A stretch of DNA of 64,000 nucleotides from Sternotherus odoratus (GCA_032164245.1 JAVMKO010000003.1:96526054-96590053); one strand, 5' to 3'; counted from the stretch's first letter, positions 41,056 through 52,213 are shown. A program made the numbers and translations. The notes: generated by a model from the sequence alone, not told the origin.

Positions 41056-41269
41056 CGGCAAAGAAGGAACTGAGGGCCAGACTGTGTCGCAGGGGTACTT
41101 ATAGAGTGCCTCAGTGGTGCCACTCCAGGGGGCTCCCTGCTCACCCAGTCTGCAGCTAGGGGAAAATCTACCCGGCAACCAGGCCCGCAGCGCGTGCCTA
41201 ACCTATAGTGGAATGGATGTGAGCAACACATCTCGAAGAACAACAGTTACAGGTAAGTAACCTTGTTTT
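41056..41269 (-). repeat. DIRS right inverted terminal repeat
   Basis: From 'ggcaaagaaggaactgaggg' to the tip 'acaggtaagtaaccttgttt'. Its inner 150 bases are an inverted, apparently identical copy of the left repeat. The tip differs from the left tip and is represented in the internal complementary region. Confidence 0.92.
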
Positions 41270-41345
41270 ACCATCTTTTGTAAAGCACTCTGCATTCTAT
41301 TGATGGAAAATCCTGTATAATAAGTAAATGTTGTTGGGATGGAGA
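41270..41345 (+). repeat. MIR SINE, right part (after the DIRS element)
   Basis: 'atcttttgtaaagcactctg' and 'ctattgatggaaaatcctgt' resemble the MIR 3' end and continue the copy broken at 31080. Diverged. Confidence 0.55.
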
Positions 41346-41349
41346 GTGT

Positions 41350-42280
41350 ATTTTGTTTTGGTTCACTTCCTGGACCACTGTGTTTAAGTGTTGCAGGACA
41401 GAATTGGAAGGAAGAGAAAGGAAGTGCTGTGGATAGTAGATATGGTGTAACAGTGACAGCATTACATGCCTTATGCATAGCTATTGTTTCCAGCCAACAC
41501 TAAAGGTATTTCTGTCTCCAGCAGGAGTGACTCAAACTTTGTAAGATTACTTGTTAATAAATGCATTCTGTATCCTTGATTGAAATACCTATGTCCTTGG
41601 GGGATCCATTTCAAAAGCATAAGTCCTCCCTAATTACATGCAGTTTATATGAAATTGTTTTGAAGTATCTAGCCTTATTAAGTAATCATGAATGACTTTT
41701 ACTCTGGAGCTAAATGGGTTTTTTTGTAGGCAGTGCGGTAATGCCATTAGTATTGCAGTTATGTAAGCTGTTGTTGTGTCTTGCGTTCCATAGGCAAATA
41801 GCTGTGGGACAGTTTGGACTATAGATAGTAAAACTGCAGAATAGTGTAGTCCTGTCTTATATATTTATGAACTCTTATTTTCAGAACTGGACTTTTTGTA
41901 AAGGTCTCTTTAGTTGGGCAAGGTAATGTCTTCATTTTTACGTATACTCCTGCAATATTCATCTCATGGTTCCCTTTAATCATAAAGAGAGAGGACAACA
42001 CTAAAAACACAGCACAATGCTTGAACTCTGTGCCAGTAATGGGTCAGATTCTTCTTGATACTTAAGCCTCTTTCTGCTCCTTTGGATAATTAAAGAGATG
42101 CTAGTGTCTTTGAGAATCTAGCCCAATATCTTTTGCTAAGAATAGAGTATGGCACTTGGAACCAGTTATTTCAAAATATTTCTTAGCAGTGAGTCTCTTT
42201 ATAGTTAGCATGTGTGCAGTCAATATCTAATGCAGGTGCATCTGGTAGCATTATTCTGACAAATAACATACAGAAAAAAC
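41350..42280. other. no recognisable gene
   Basis: AT-rich DNA with frames under 95 codons and no recognisable motif. Confidence 0.4.
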
Positions 42281-42284
42281 ATGT

Positions 42285-42830
42285 GGGAATTGCAAGATGT
42301 TTATGTACCGGGTGCGGTAAAGATTCAGATGTCTGTCGTGCTTCAACCACCATTCCAGAGAACATGCATCTATGCTGATGACAGGTTCTGCTTGATAACG
42401 ATCCAAAGCGCAGTGCAGACTGACACACGTTCACTTTCATCATCTGAGTCAGATGCCATCAGAAGAAGGCTGATTTTCTTTTTTGGTGGTTCAGGTTGTG
42501 TTTCCGCATCAGAATATTGCTCTTTTAAGACTTCTGAAAGCATGCTCCACACCTTGTTCCTTTCAGATTTTGGAAGGCACTTCAGATTCTTAAATCTTGG
42601 GTCGAGGGCTGTCGCTATCTTTAGAAATCTCACATCAGTACATTTTTTGTGCTTTGTCTAACTGCAGTGAAAGTGTTCTTAGAATGCACAACATGTGCTG
42701 GGTCATCATCCAAGACTGCTATAATATGAAATATATGGCAGAATGCGGGTAAAACAAAGAACAGGAGACTCTCCCAAGGAGTTCAGTCACAAGTGTAGCT
42801 AACACTTTTTTTTTTTTAATACGATTATCA
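42285..42830 (-). pseudogene. hAT (ZBED1-like) transposase fragment, inverted
   Basis: On the minus strand the frame at 42370-42633 reads 'IATALDPRFKNLKCLPKSER' with 'KKKISLLLMASDSDDE', the region before the dimerisation domain of hAT transposases of the ZBED1 type. Out-of-frame continuation reaches 'catgttctctggaatggtgg', the LEWW motif. Flanking parts are similar but full of stops. Decayed, no ends visible. Confidence 0.75.
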
Positions 42831-42831
42831 G

Positions 42832-43300
42832 AATGGAAGCTTGTCCTCTGGAATGGTGGCCAAAGCATGAAGAGGTGTGCAAATATTTAGCATATCTGGC
42901 ATGTAAATGCCTTGCAACACTGATTACAAAAGTGCCCTATGAACGCCTGTTCTCACTTTCAGGTGATATTGTAAATATAAATGAACTTATTTGTCTTAGC
43001 TATTGGCTGAACAAAAAGTAGGACTGAGTGGACTTGCATGCTCTAAAGTTTTACATTGTTTTATATTAGAGTGCAGCTATGTAAGAAAAACAATCTACCT
43101 TTGTAAATTATACTTTCATAATAAAGAGATTGCACTACAGTACTTGAATTAGGTGAATTGAAAAACACTATTTCTGTTATCATTTTTACAGTGGAAATAT
43201 TTGTAATAAAAATGTGAGCATTGTACACTTTGTATTCTGTGTTGTAATTGAAATCAATATATTTGAAAATGTAGAAAAACATTCAAAAATATCTATGGTG
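42832..43300 (+). pseudogene. hAT transposase C-terminus and 3' end, second fragment
   Basis: The 62-codon frame 'EACPLEWWPKHEEVCKYLAY' ... 'VPYERLFSLSGDIVN' is the hAT dimerisation domain (LEWW, then PxERLFSxxG-like). It ends at 43021 and is followed by AT-rich 3' sequence with 'aataaagagattgcactaca'. It runs opposite to the fragment at 42285-42830, and both cover the LEWW region, so these are two copies, not one inverted gene. Confidence 0.78.
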
Positions 43301-43850
43301 TTGCGTCAAGAGGTGCATCTACTTGAAATCTGTAAGGCAGCTACATGGAGATCAATCACACGTTTGCTAGACACCATGCCTTGGTCCAGAGCTCCTGTGC
43401 TGATGAATCTTTTAGAATAGAAGTACTCCCCTCTGTCATCTGTGTCCTCACCCTCTCTTCCTATTTAAGTAATGCTTGTTAATTACTCACAGTGGAATAC
43501 ACATAGGGGCCAGCATTCGAAGAAGAGAAAGTTACTTTACCTTATAATAATTGCGGAGTTTCTGCAAAATGTGTGGTCCTTATCTGTATTCCACTACTTG
43601 CCCTCCATCTCTTCTGCTTTGGATATTCTCTGATGTACAGTGGAGAAGGAATTGCAGAGATGGTCAGTCGCTCTGCCCTTTATCTCCTTGGTTGGTGGAA
43701 TGAGGTAAGACCACATGTGCAGACTAATGGGCATTACTTTCAAAATACTCCAGCTCTGGGCGCACGGAGAATGTGTATAGTGAAATACAGATAGGGACCA
43801 CACATCTGAACGAAACTCCAGTTACTGCAAGGGAAGTAAGATTCCTACAT
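43295..43850 (+). mobile_element. 3' end of an older DIRS element
   Basis: The frame to 43420 reads 'LRQEVHLLEICKAATWRSIT', equivalent to the last YR segment of the 31-kb element. Behind it 'actcacagtggaatacacat' and 'cattcgaagaagagaaagtt' match the internal complementary region. 'tatagtgaaatacagatagg' to 'ccagttactgcaagggaagt' matches the right tip. Strongly diverged, no RT or gag nearby. Same strand as the young copy. Confidence 0.8.
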
Positions 43851-45043
43851 CCTTTATATGGAGAATCAAGTCCCTGGCTTTTAAGTTGACCAAAACAGAT
43901 GAGACAAAAGAATTTTGCATCCTTGCAAGCACTTGGATTATCTAAGTAGGGACATATCTGAAATGAAAGCCTGACTAGATGGAAAAACTATATGCCCGGG
44001 GACTAGGTCTTGTCGGAGCTGTAGGGTCAGGCCTAAAGAAAACTGCGGAGGAAAGGAAAAGTTTCTCATTGTGGGAGAGTGGATTCTCACATCCCCCAGG
44101 TTGGGGGTCATGACTGTGTATGAGTAGTTTGGGGTGCAGCGCTCAGGCCCTGAAAATAAAATTTTGCAGTGAGCACATATGGAGTATCTGTTTCTGGATG
44201 TTAGCTTTTTCTTTATTTCACACAATCTTTGTAGAGTGTTGTGGGAAATAGAGGGGTTGTGAGCGAAATAAAGAATTAATTTTCGGACTTTAATTCTGTC
44301 TTTTGCTGTTGCACATGTTGGGCAAGATGCCAGAAATTTCACACCTAAAATAGAACCATTAAAATCCACCAAATTCTCCATTTTCACTGAAGGGCTGAGC
44401 AATTTCTCAAATTCTGGCTAGGGGTCAAAGCATAGACTCTTTAAAAATCCACGAGTCTTATGATGAGGATGAAAAATAATTCCCACTTAATTCAGAAACT
44501 TCAGCCTGCTGTCTCGAATCGGCTTTAATGGTTAGAGATGAACTGTGAGTTGAGAAGATGTCAAGGTTACTGGGCTTTAAAATGAACGTGTCTTGACAGC
44601 TGTTTCTGTATTATACAATAATTCTTGCACAGTTTTAAAAATCTCTCCTTGATACTACACAACCAACCAACCAGCCCTACAGTGTTTTGTAGTAAAGTTC
44701 CAAAATACTTCGGCAACACTATTATGCAGTGGTATCTTTCTTTTATTGGAAAGATACAGTTTTCTGTTCCCATGTATGCACCAGTTTGTTAAAGTTCATT
44801 TTGTTTAGTGGTGCAGTAAGTGTGGGTTAGATTAAGATTTATGGGGGTGGTCTTTAAAAGAACTGGAGTATTGCATAGGACAACTGTCAAGGCCAGTTAT
44901 TATTAAGGCAAAACAATGTCCTTTAATAGAAGTGAGTCAAATGTTATTTATACCGAGCCGCTTACAGAACAAACCAATAAATGTTAGTTTAGCTCAAAGA
45001 GCCTGGAATGTAAAGAAATAAATGCCTACAAGAAAATGAAAAG
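43851..45043. other. no recognised gene; one unexplained 154-codon frame
   Basis: A minus-strand frame (43938-44402, 154 codons) contains 'CPTCATAKDRIKVRKLILYF' and 'LTSRNRYSICAHCKILFSG' but matches no family I know, and its codon use is not gene-like by eye. Likely chance. Confidence 0.3.
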
Positions 45044-45045
45044 TA

Positions 45046-45495
45046 CAGTAAAACCTCCATTTAACGGACTAATTCGGGCGAGGGGGTGTCCGTTAAATCA
45101 AAAAGTCCGTTATTTAATTTTTTTAAAAATGGAGCTGTCGGAGCAGCAGCCCGCCCGCCACAGGGTCGGGGCGGCAGCTCCGCAGCCCGCCCGCTGCTGG
45201 GACCTGGGCGGCAGCCGGGAGCCGGCAGCCAGCCCGCCTGCTGGCGGGACCAGGGAGGGACCCGGAAGCCAGGCAGCCAGCCCGCCAGCTGTTGGGACCC
45301 GGGCGGCAGCCGGGAGCCAGGAGCCAGCCCGCCTGCTGCCGGGACCGGGGCGGCAGCCGGGAGCCAGCAGCCGGACGCCAGGGAAGGGGACCGGGGCCGC
45401 AGCAGGGAGGGGTCGCGGTCTGATATGGATCAGAAATTTTGTCCGTTGCATCCGAAGTCCGTTAAATCGAGGTCCGTTAAATCGAGGTTTTACTG
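45046..45495. mobile_element. pogo/Tigger-type MITE, 450 bp
   Basis: Starts CAGTAAAACCTCCATTTAAC and ends 'gtccgttaaatcgaggtttt' + ACTG, about 24-bp inverted repeats. TA stands directly outside on both sides (45044-45045 and 45496-45497), the Tc1/mariner-pogo target. 'gtccgttaaatc' repeats just inside each end. The GC-rich core is a degenerate tandem array of about 45-bp units with 'agcccgcctgctg' and 'ggcggcagccgggagcc' (45149-45380). Frames of 113-180 codons are compositional. Confidence 0.85.
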
Positions 45496-45499
45496 TACA

Positions 45500-47415
45500 G
45501 ACAAATATGAACCCTCTCCCTATAGCCCTTAAAGCCCTTCAGGGAGAACAGCATAGGTTTGGAATACTGTGTGTATAGGTGCAGTATAATAGTAATGAAC
45601 AAGGCAGAGAGAGCAAAGTGGGAATCGATTGTGTATGGATAGACTGTACCTGAGATCATGGCTCCTCAGGTCCATTTTCCAACCACACCAAGCCATTTAT
45701 ACCTCCTGTTCTTGGAAAAGGCTTAAGAGTCTGCTCCTCCCCCAGATCATGATATGATAGGGTTAAGGATTTTACGCATCAATATCTTGAGAAGGCCCCC
45801 CCAAATGTGTCATGATTACAGGAAAGTAGACTCCATACAATAACCCTAAACATGTCTTTAATAATCATTGCTTTGTTGTTATTCCTTTGTGATCCTGTCC
45901 CTGTGGTTTGAGATGAACAGCCCTTAATCTTATTTTAGTGAAGCTAATATATAGAAGCATAAATTACAGCAGGCAATATGTAAAAGAGATATTAGAAGGG
46001 CTAAGATGGATTTCGAAGAGCAAATAGCTAAGGGTATAGAAACAAATGCAAGAAATTATTTAAGTGAGTCAGAAGCAGGAAGCCTATGAAAGAATTGATG
46101 TGTCTGCTGGATCGCTAGGTAGTAAAAGGAGCAATTAAAGAAAGTAAAGACAGTGCCAAGAAGCTAAATGATTTCTAGGCATCAGTCTTCACTGAAAATA
46201 TACGTCCAAGATTTGTGAGGGACCTTAGGAATAAGTTGCTAACAACAACAACAACAACAACAAAAATAGGCAAACTCTCATTACAGATATCCTAACAGAG
46301 GATTGAAGCTATATTTTAAAACAGCTCTAGCAGGGATCTAAGGAATTACAATCTAGGGTTGATTGAAATTACGTTAAAAATAGAATGATGATAATACACC
46401 TGGAAGATCATGATATGATAGGGTCAAACCAAGTGTGGTTTTCACAAAGGAATATTGTCTTACTAATCTTTTAAGATTCTTTGACTCTATCAGTATGTGG
46501 ATGGCTAAAGGAAAATCAGTTGATGTCATGGATCAAAAACTGGATAAGATATAGGGGAAAAAAAAGAGTAGAAATAAATGGGTATTTTTTACCATGGCAG
46601 AAAGTTAATAACAAGAGGCATCAGTCTTCCAGATCCTGATATTTTTTTCCATGTGGGTAGATGTCTGAAGTCAATGGGGCACAGTGCATATGCAGGGTGT
46701 GGCTGAGCACAAAAGCTTGGAAGATAAGGGCCATAACTAGTATTGTGACTTAAAGTAATTACATTTCTATGATTCAAAGGGAAAAATACATGTGTGTGCC
46801 TCCAGCAGGCCCAGAACTGTACTTATGTCAGGAGTGATGGTAACAGATTTAGGTGGAAGGTGTTGATCTGGATTTTTGGAATATGTATGCTATACATTTT
46901 CCATACAATGCCTCCTCCATTCAAGAACTTCCTCCTGGCAGGGCTGCAGTGATTTCTCTGCTTCTCATATTCTGGAGTTCATTTCACTTATGATGACCCA
47001 AAGGCATGGCATGAGCAAGTGTTGTCACATATGATGTCTTCTGTTAATGATCAGTGAAGTGAGCAGGCAGACTTGCGTATAAACAAAGGAAGATGATCTT
47101 TAAAAAACAAGTCCTTTTTTATGTGCTTCACTGTCTTAATTATAAAGGCACATCTGGATATTTTTATTGTTGCTGAAGCACAGGGTGTTTGTTTATGTGT
47201 ACACTTGTGTATGTGTATTGGTATATCTGAATATGTGGTTGTGAGTAGTGAATTCCCTCTTCTGCACTCGGCCAGGGCATATGGATTCTGACAGGCAATA
47301 TTCATACTGCGTGACTCCCCTGAGTAAAGGTTCCAGTTTGGCAAGCTGGGGGTGGGGTGGGAGAGGGTTCATGTTATCTACAATAATGTTGATGAGTTTA
47401 GATTTGAGGCTCCTT
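45500..47415. other. no gene; decayed LINE-like stretch and (AAC)n
   Basis: Between about 45980 and 46520 the text ('agggctaagatggatttcga', 'aagtgagtcagaagcaggaa', 'gtcttactaatcttttaaga') resembles decayed CR1-like internal sequence but has stops in every frame. An (AAC)n run is at 46240-46264. The rest is unremarkable. Confidence 0.4.
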
Positions 47416-47426
47416 GTGACCTAAGC

Positions 47427-47626
47427 CAGCGGTCCTCAAAGTTATTCGACTGTGGCCCCTTACTGTGGTCCGGAGTCCACTCGCAGCCCCTGGGGTATGT
47501 CCGCCGAAATTTCACCAGGCCAAAAAGAGACCGCTTCGGAGTTCGTAGTTCTCCCGTGTGGGATCGGCGCGGGGGTCTAGTGCACCCCCGCGGGTGTTCT
47601 CTCGCACCCCACTTTGTAGACTACTG
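47427..47626. mobile_element. non-autonomous hAT MITE, 200 bp
   Basis: Left end 'cagcggtcctcaaagttatt', right end 'ccactttgtagactactg', with perfect ACCTAAGC duplications at 47419-47426 and 47627-47634. The interior has 'ggggtatgtccgccgaaatt', a motif also used by the 13187 and 19436 elements. Non-coding. Confidence 0.85.
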
Positions 47627-47639
47627 ACCTAAGCGATAC

Positions 47640-48660
47640 TGTGAACTGCCATTAGAAACTGACATAGGTTGGTGAGGGTGGTAGTGACCAAAAGCTTCTG
47701 CCATCTGATGGTTGTTCAGTAGCCAATATGAAATCAGTTGCTCTCACTCCACTTCCTAGCAAGCAGATGTCAACCTTGTTAAAACCACTATCACTGCTGT
47801 GCCGGCTGACATCTTTGTTGGTGTTCTCCACAGACATGCTGTGCACATTTTGACTGAACTACACTCTATCCTTAGAGATGTTCTTTTCAGGTCAGGGTCG
47901 GGATACCTTAGTGAGGCTTCATGGCGAAGCTTGTACTGTAGCTATTTGTGATGTTCCTGTCCAGTGAAGGGTTTCAGTCTCCATTGCTGCCTGTACCTTT
48001 CTGGTTCATAGACTTGCCCGTCTATTCTTTGGCAAGTGGGAGAGCCTTATGAATGCTTCACACCAATGTGCCAGGATGTAGCCCCTCTTCTGCCTCCTTC
48101 AGAATCTTGCAGTTTCTCCCCCAACACCTTTTAATTTTTGATCAACCCATCCCAAAGCCCCTTTTAATTCCAGAGACAAGCGCACAACCCTCTTCCTTTC
48201 ATTAGCTAACCCAGCCATTTATAAATCCAGGAGGAGGTTCGATATAGGGGAGACTGGGTTTGACTCTGGGCCTGTATTCCTTTCATTTCTTCACTCATTC
48301 GCTGGAATGTTTCTACTGGCTCTTTAAATCTCCTCCCTGACTACTGTGCACTATCTGGGGTTCTCTACTTGGTGACCCTTTTGTTACACCTCTGATCCCA
48401 TCTCCGGCCTACGCTTCTGATTTGTTGTCCATGCTTTGTTGATCTCTGGTCTTTTATGGACCCTCCCGTCTTTGGAGGAGGAATCTATTGTTTGTGGTGA
48501 TGGCTGTTCAGGGGCTCTGCCCCTTCTGCAGAAGTCATGTAGGCCAATCAGCAGTTTTCACAAGCACTAGATTCACTAGTTTAAAAAATAATTAAATTGA
48601 ATTATGTGTTGATAAAGGCTTTCCAAAAAGTGGATGACTCCCCACACACAGTCTGACTGC
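47640..48660. other. no recognisable gene
   Basis: No motif or repeat recognised. Slightly pyrimidine-rich around 48.1-48.5 kb. Confidence 0.4.
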
Positions 48661-48669
48661 ATCATCTAG

Positions 48670-48895
48670 CCCAGGGGTTCTCAAACTGGGGGTTGGGACA
48701 CCTGAGAGGGTCGTGAGGTTATTGCAAGGGGGGGGGGGGACACGAGCTGTTAGCCTCCATCCCAACCTTGCTTTTCCTCTAGCATTTATAATGGTGTTAA
48801 ATATATAAAAATGTGGTTTTAATTGATGAGGGGGGTCGCACTCAGAGGCTTGCTGTGTGAAAGGAGTCACCAGTACAAAAGTTTGAGAACCACTG
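48670..48895. mobile_element. non-autonomous hAT MITE, 226 bp
   Basis: Left end 'caggggttctcaaactgggg', right end 'aaaagtttgagaaccactg'. ATCTAGCC precedes the element; CTAGCC follows, so the second duplication seems to have lost two bases. A run of 12 G is at 48728-48739. Non-coding. Confidence 0.75.
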
Positions 48896-49477
48896 CTAGC
48901 CCATTATATTCTCTGTTTGCTTGTATAGAAGTTGCACTCAAACAATGCTACCAGACCTGAACCTAACAGAGTGCCCCCAGATAATAGCTCACTGGAGTGA
49001 ACTGCTGTTTGTTTGCAGTGTAGTAAGTGAAGGCAATGTAAGTAAAGGCTAAAGGCCTACTAAGGGCCCAGCCTGAGGCCTGAATTAAAGTAATGGTCAA
49101 GTCTTTGCTAATATGAAGCAAATTGCAGCTGTGAGCAATTAAGGCTGGTCCGACTCACAGAACTTGGCAAGAAGAGGGTTGATATCGTAAGAATTTATAC
49201 TCATTATAATTTCAGTATAAACACAGTAACGAGGTACATTATAAACCAAGGACACTCCTCAGATAATGGGTAACCTCATGAGCCATCCCAATGACAGGGG
49301 CAAAAGGGTAAAATGATGGATAGAGTTCTTTTGATCAAAACAACAGGTGCAAGGGGTGAGGCGGCACCTAACGATGTAAATGGGCTGCACCTTACTACGT
49401 AAGAGGGTTGTACCTTGCTACGTAGAAAGGTTACACCTAAATACGTCAGGAGTGATGTGTAACTTGTTCTGTATCTG

Positions 49478-49484
49478 TATATAA
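49478..49484 (+). promoter_or_regulatory. TATA box of the LTR
   Basis: TATATAA followed by 'gcatgtgtcaccgg' at the expected start distance; preceded by CG-containing repeats likely in U3. Confidence 0.5.
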
Positions 49485-49632
49485 GCATGTGTCACCGGAA
49501 TGTCTTTGTCCGGCTCGAGGGGGAGTGACAATGTCCCGTCACCGAGCTGTGTCCATTGCCAAGCGTCACTCTCTAGCTGTATGTCTGGTGGACTGAGAAA
49601 TCCGCTGGAAACAGAAAGGGTGTCAGGGTCGC

Positions 49633-49638
49633 AATAAA
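49633..49638 (+). terminator. polyadenylation signal of the LTR
   Basis: AATAAA, followed by a T/G-rich stretch 'gtgcctttgtacctt' about 18 bp later, an ordinary poly(A) site arrangement. Confidence 0.55.
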
Positions 49639-50189
49639 CCCTGGCCGAGGTGCCTTTGTACCTTACTAAGACTCTGTGGTTATTGGGGGTTCTCGTCGGG
49701 TCTGCTGCGTCAGCTATCTGTACAGAGCTGGGGCAGCACACAGAGGGAACACACGCACGCAGCCGAGTGATATCAACAGGAGAAAGCAGAAGCACCAAAC
49801 CGGTAGCCTCTGGACAGCAACACAACACTACACCACTACAACATGCAGATTTACATGCTAACATGAAAACAGCCTACAGGCCCTTTGTCGTTTTAGTCTA
49901 AGTCAGGCGCACACAACAATTGTGCTAGAACCATAACTATACAAGGACATGGGTAATTTATCTCAAAAATTGGCTTCTTACAGTAGTTGACAGAAGCCTT
50001 CCTGTTTCCATGATAACCAGTTTACTGAAATCCAATGACCTTGTTTCAAGATAGTATATGAGTAACCTGATTAGTAAAATCAAATGTTACAATCACAGCA
50101 TAGAGAAAAGAAGTGTGCTTGTCTAAAGTAAGAGAGAGCAGAAGAAAATAATTTTGTTATTAATAATTATATAAATGGAGATATACCTA

Positions 50190-50378
50190 TCTCCTAGAGC
50201 CAGAAAGACCTTGAAAGGCCATCAAGTCCAGTCCCCTCCCTACACTAGCAGGACCAAATACTGTCCCCTGACAGATTTTTTTTTCCCCCAGATCCCTAAA
50301 TGGCCCCCTCAAGAATTGAACTCACAACCCTGGGTTTAGCAGGCCAATGCTCAAACCACTGAGCTCCCCCTCTCCCCC
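50190..50378 (-). repeat. tRNA-derived SINE, nearly full length
   Basis: On the minus strand 'gggggagctcagtggtttga' is an A-box half and 'agggttgtgagttcaattct' a B-box half of a tRNA-like RNA polymerase III promoter. They are followed by 'tgagggggccatttagggat' and the CR1-like tail 'gacttgatggcctttcaagg' ... 'ctggctctaggagata'. This is the SINE family of 25741. It is not a tRNA gene, since no acceptor stem or anticodon loop is preserved. Confidence 0.82.
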
Positions 50379-50379
50379 T

Positions 50380-51650
50380 ATTGTAACACAGGATTTTTAA
50401 AAATTCATTTAAAAAATGAATAACCAGTTGATATTTTAAAAATAGAACCAGAGACATAAGTCAATGGGTGGGTCCTGGGAAGGTTCTAGATGAGTCGCCA
50501 CATCCAGGCCGGATTAGCACATCACTTGGCCCTGCCCTAGACAAGGGTATGCTTCTCCTGGCCTGGTGCAGAGGGGAGGCCATGCGTCTGTGTGGTGGGT
50601 GGGGGGTACATTGGAGAGCAAGCCTGCACTTCACTCAGCCCACAGTGGTTGGTCCTGTCCCATGGGTCTGGGCCCAGGTCCCACCTCTGGAGCTTGTGAC
50701 CTGGCATGCAGAGTCACAGTATCACTTAAGTTTGGTCTAGCTGCCCCTGCTTGCCAAGCCACTTTTTCAAATTTGGCTCGGCTGCCCCTCTGGCAACACC
50801 AAGGGGTGGCCAGATGAATCCTGAGTGGTATTGCAACCCCACATGCAACACTCAGAGCAGGGAGCCAGGCTCATCCCCAGTCCCATGAGATAGAAGTTTT
50901 TCCTGCAGGATGAATGAAGGATGGGCTTGCTCTCCATCCTCCACCCCCTCTCTTCCTGTGCTTCCTCTTCACAGTGGACTGGCATTAGGATTGAAGTACT
51001 AGGGTGGAGGATACATATACTTAATGGGGGGTAAGGGGGGGGGGGTCACAAAAAAGACAAAATGCAGTTGGTGGTTCACCTTAGTAAAATGTTTGGAAAA
51101 CAATGTGTTAGGTTATCCATGATTGGTACAATACATTTTCTAAAGCTTTGTGAGTTATGGTATTAAATATTTCCAGTGCTGGGCTTCGTTTAACCTCTTT
51201 CTTTTGGACACTGTTTTACCATCTAGATGGAAGCTTCACCTGATATTTTAACATTTTCCTTTTCTTAATATCTTCCAAGTGTGTCTGCACTTAATAATTC
51301 CTCTTTTCCCTAGCTGTTTTACATCATTCAGGTATTTGTAGGCTGTTACAATGACCCTGCTGAATTGCTGCTTCGTTAAGATATATAATATATTTAGATC
51401 TTTTATTCTTTCCTCCCAAGCCAGTCTGTCCGGCTCCTTCCTTAATTTTGTTGCTTTTTGAACTCCCTCCTAATTTTTTACATCTAGATTTTAAAATAAA
51501 CAAAGTTTAATAAAGGACCAAAAAAAAAAAAAAAAAACCCAACCACCCAAACTTCACTTCCTACATACATAGAGTCAAAAAGGAAATACTTGTTAAACCC
51601 CATTCCGCCGTTCTGACATGATTGTTTGATAAGGAAATATCCCAGCAGAC
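50380..51650. other. no recognised gene; GC-rich patch
   Basis: 50460-50990 is GC-rich with 72-90 codon frames on both strands and no motif; probably an old repeat. An A run followed by C-rich text is at 51520-51545. Nothing else recognised. Confidence 0.35.
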
Positions 51651-51654
51651 AGGT

Positions 51655-51880
51655 TTTATTGCTTTTGAAATTGGACCTTATAGAACAATTTGGGTTGGAC
51701 AGCACCTCTTGTGGATTATCTAGTCCATCACCTGCATTATGGCACTGCTGATTTCAGTCTATCCAAACCAAACCCATGTTTGCTGTCTAGCTTTATTTAC
51801 CTCCAGTAATGGCAGTTTCAGAGCTTCACACAGGAACTTGTTCCATTGTCTAATTTTTCTGGTGGTTATAATTTTTTTTC
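51655..51880 (-). repeat. CR1/L3-like tail, diverged
   Basis: 'gacagcacctcttgtggatt', 'atctagtccatcacctgcat', 'acccatgtttgctgtctagc' and 'cagtttcagagcttcacaca' follow, inverted, the usual CR1/L3 3' region. Non-coding. Confidence 0.5.
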
Positions 51881-52213
51881 CTACAAGGAAAGATTTTAAG
51901 GAGGGAATGAAATGTAACAAATAGGCATCAGAGATAATGGGAATGCATGGATGGTGGAGAAATCCTGCTATTTGATGAGGAAGATGGCAGAATTGAATGA
52001 AGAGAGGACAGATTTGCAGTGGAGGAAGTCTGCTTGGTCAGGGGACCTCTTCCAGAAACGTTCAGTGGCATGGAAACAATAGTGGATATTGGGAGTGAGC
52101 CATTACTGGAGATTAGGGGGATGGGCTTTGCAGTAGGAGAAGAGGAGAAAATGATTGGTTGTAAAACTTCAAAAATTGGCTGGGGGCTTCAGAGGTCGGT
52201 GTAGGACCTAAAC

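Larger units (their letters stand above)
31081..41269 (+). mobile_element. DIRS-type tyrosine-recombinase retrotransposon (interrupted by a hAT transposon)
   Basis: This is a nearly full-length DIRS element of about 6.15 kb once the 4,030-bp hAT insert and its 8-bp duplication are subtracted. From left to right it has an inverted terminal repeat, a gag-like frame, an RT/RNase H/methylase-like frame, a tyrosine-recombinase frame, an internal complementary region and the right inverted repeat. DIRS elements replicate through a circular DNA intermediate and integrate by tyrosine recombinase without a target duplication; accordingly the MIR sequence runs up to both ends with only a shared T run. 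The ends can shift by up to three T. RT and recombinase are open, while the gag frame is broken. Confidence 0.92.
49020..49720 (+). mobile_element. endogenous retroviral-type LTR
   Basis: It has promoter and terminator signals in LTR order: TATATAA at 49478-49484, a transcribed part, and AATAAA at 49633-49638, 150 bp later. 'tcaccggaatgtctttgtcc' and 'gacaatgtcccgtcaccgag' form an internal hairpin between them. Upstream is a U3-like region with a 'tacgtaagagggttgtacct' / 'tacgtagaaaggttacacct' duplication (49398-49438). No coding frame with retroviral motifs follows. Ends are estimated. Confidence 0.55.

Noticed and set aside
45036..45578. 180-codon frame
   Set aside because: It runs across both ends of the pogo-type MITE; the core is a tandem array.
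50300..50378. tRNA gene on the minus strand
   Set aside because: A- and B-box-like halves are present, but a SINE body and CR1-like tail follow and no cloverleaf is preserved.
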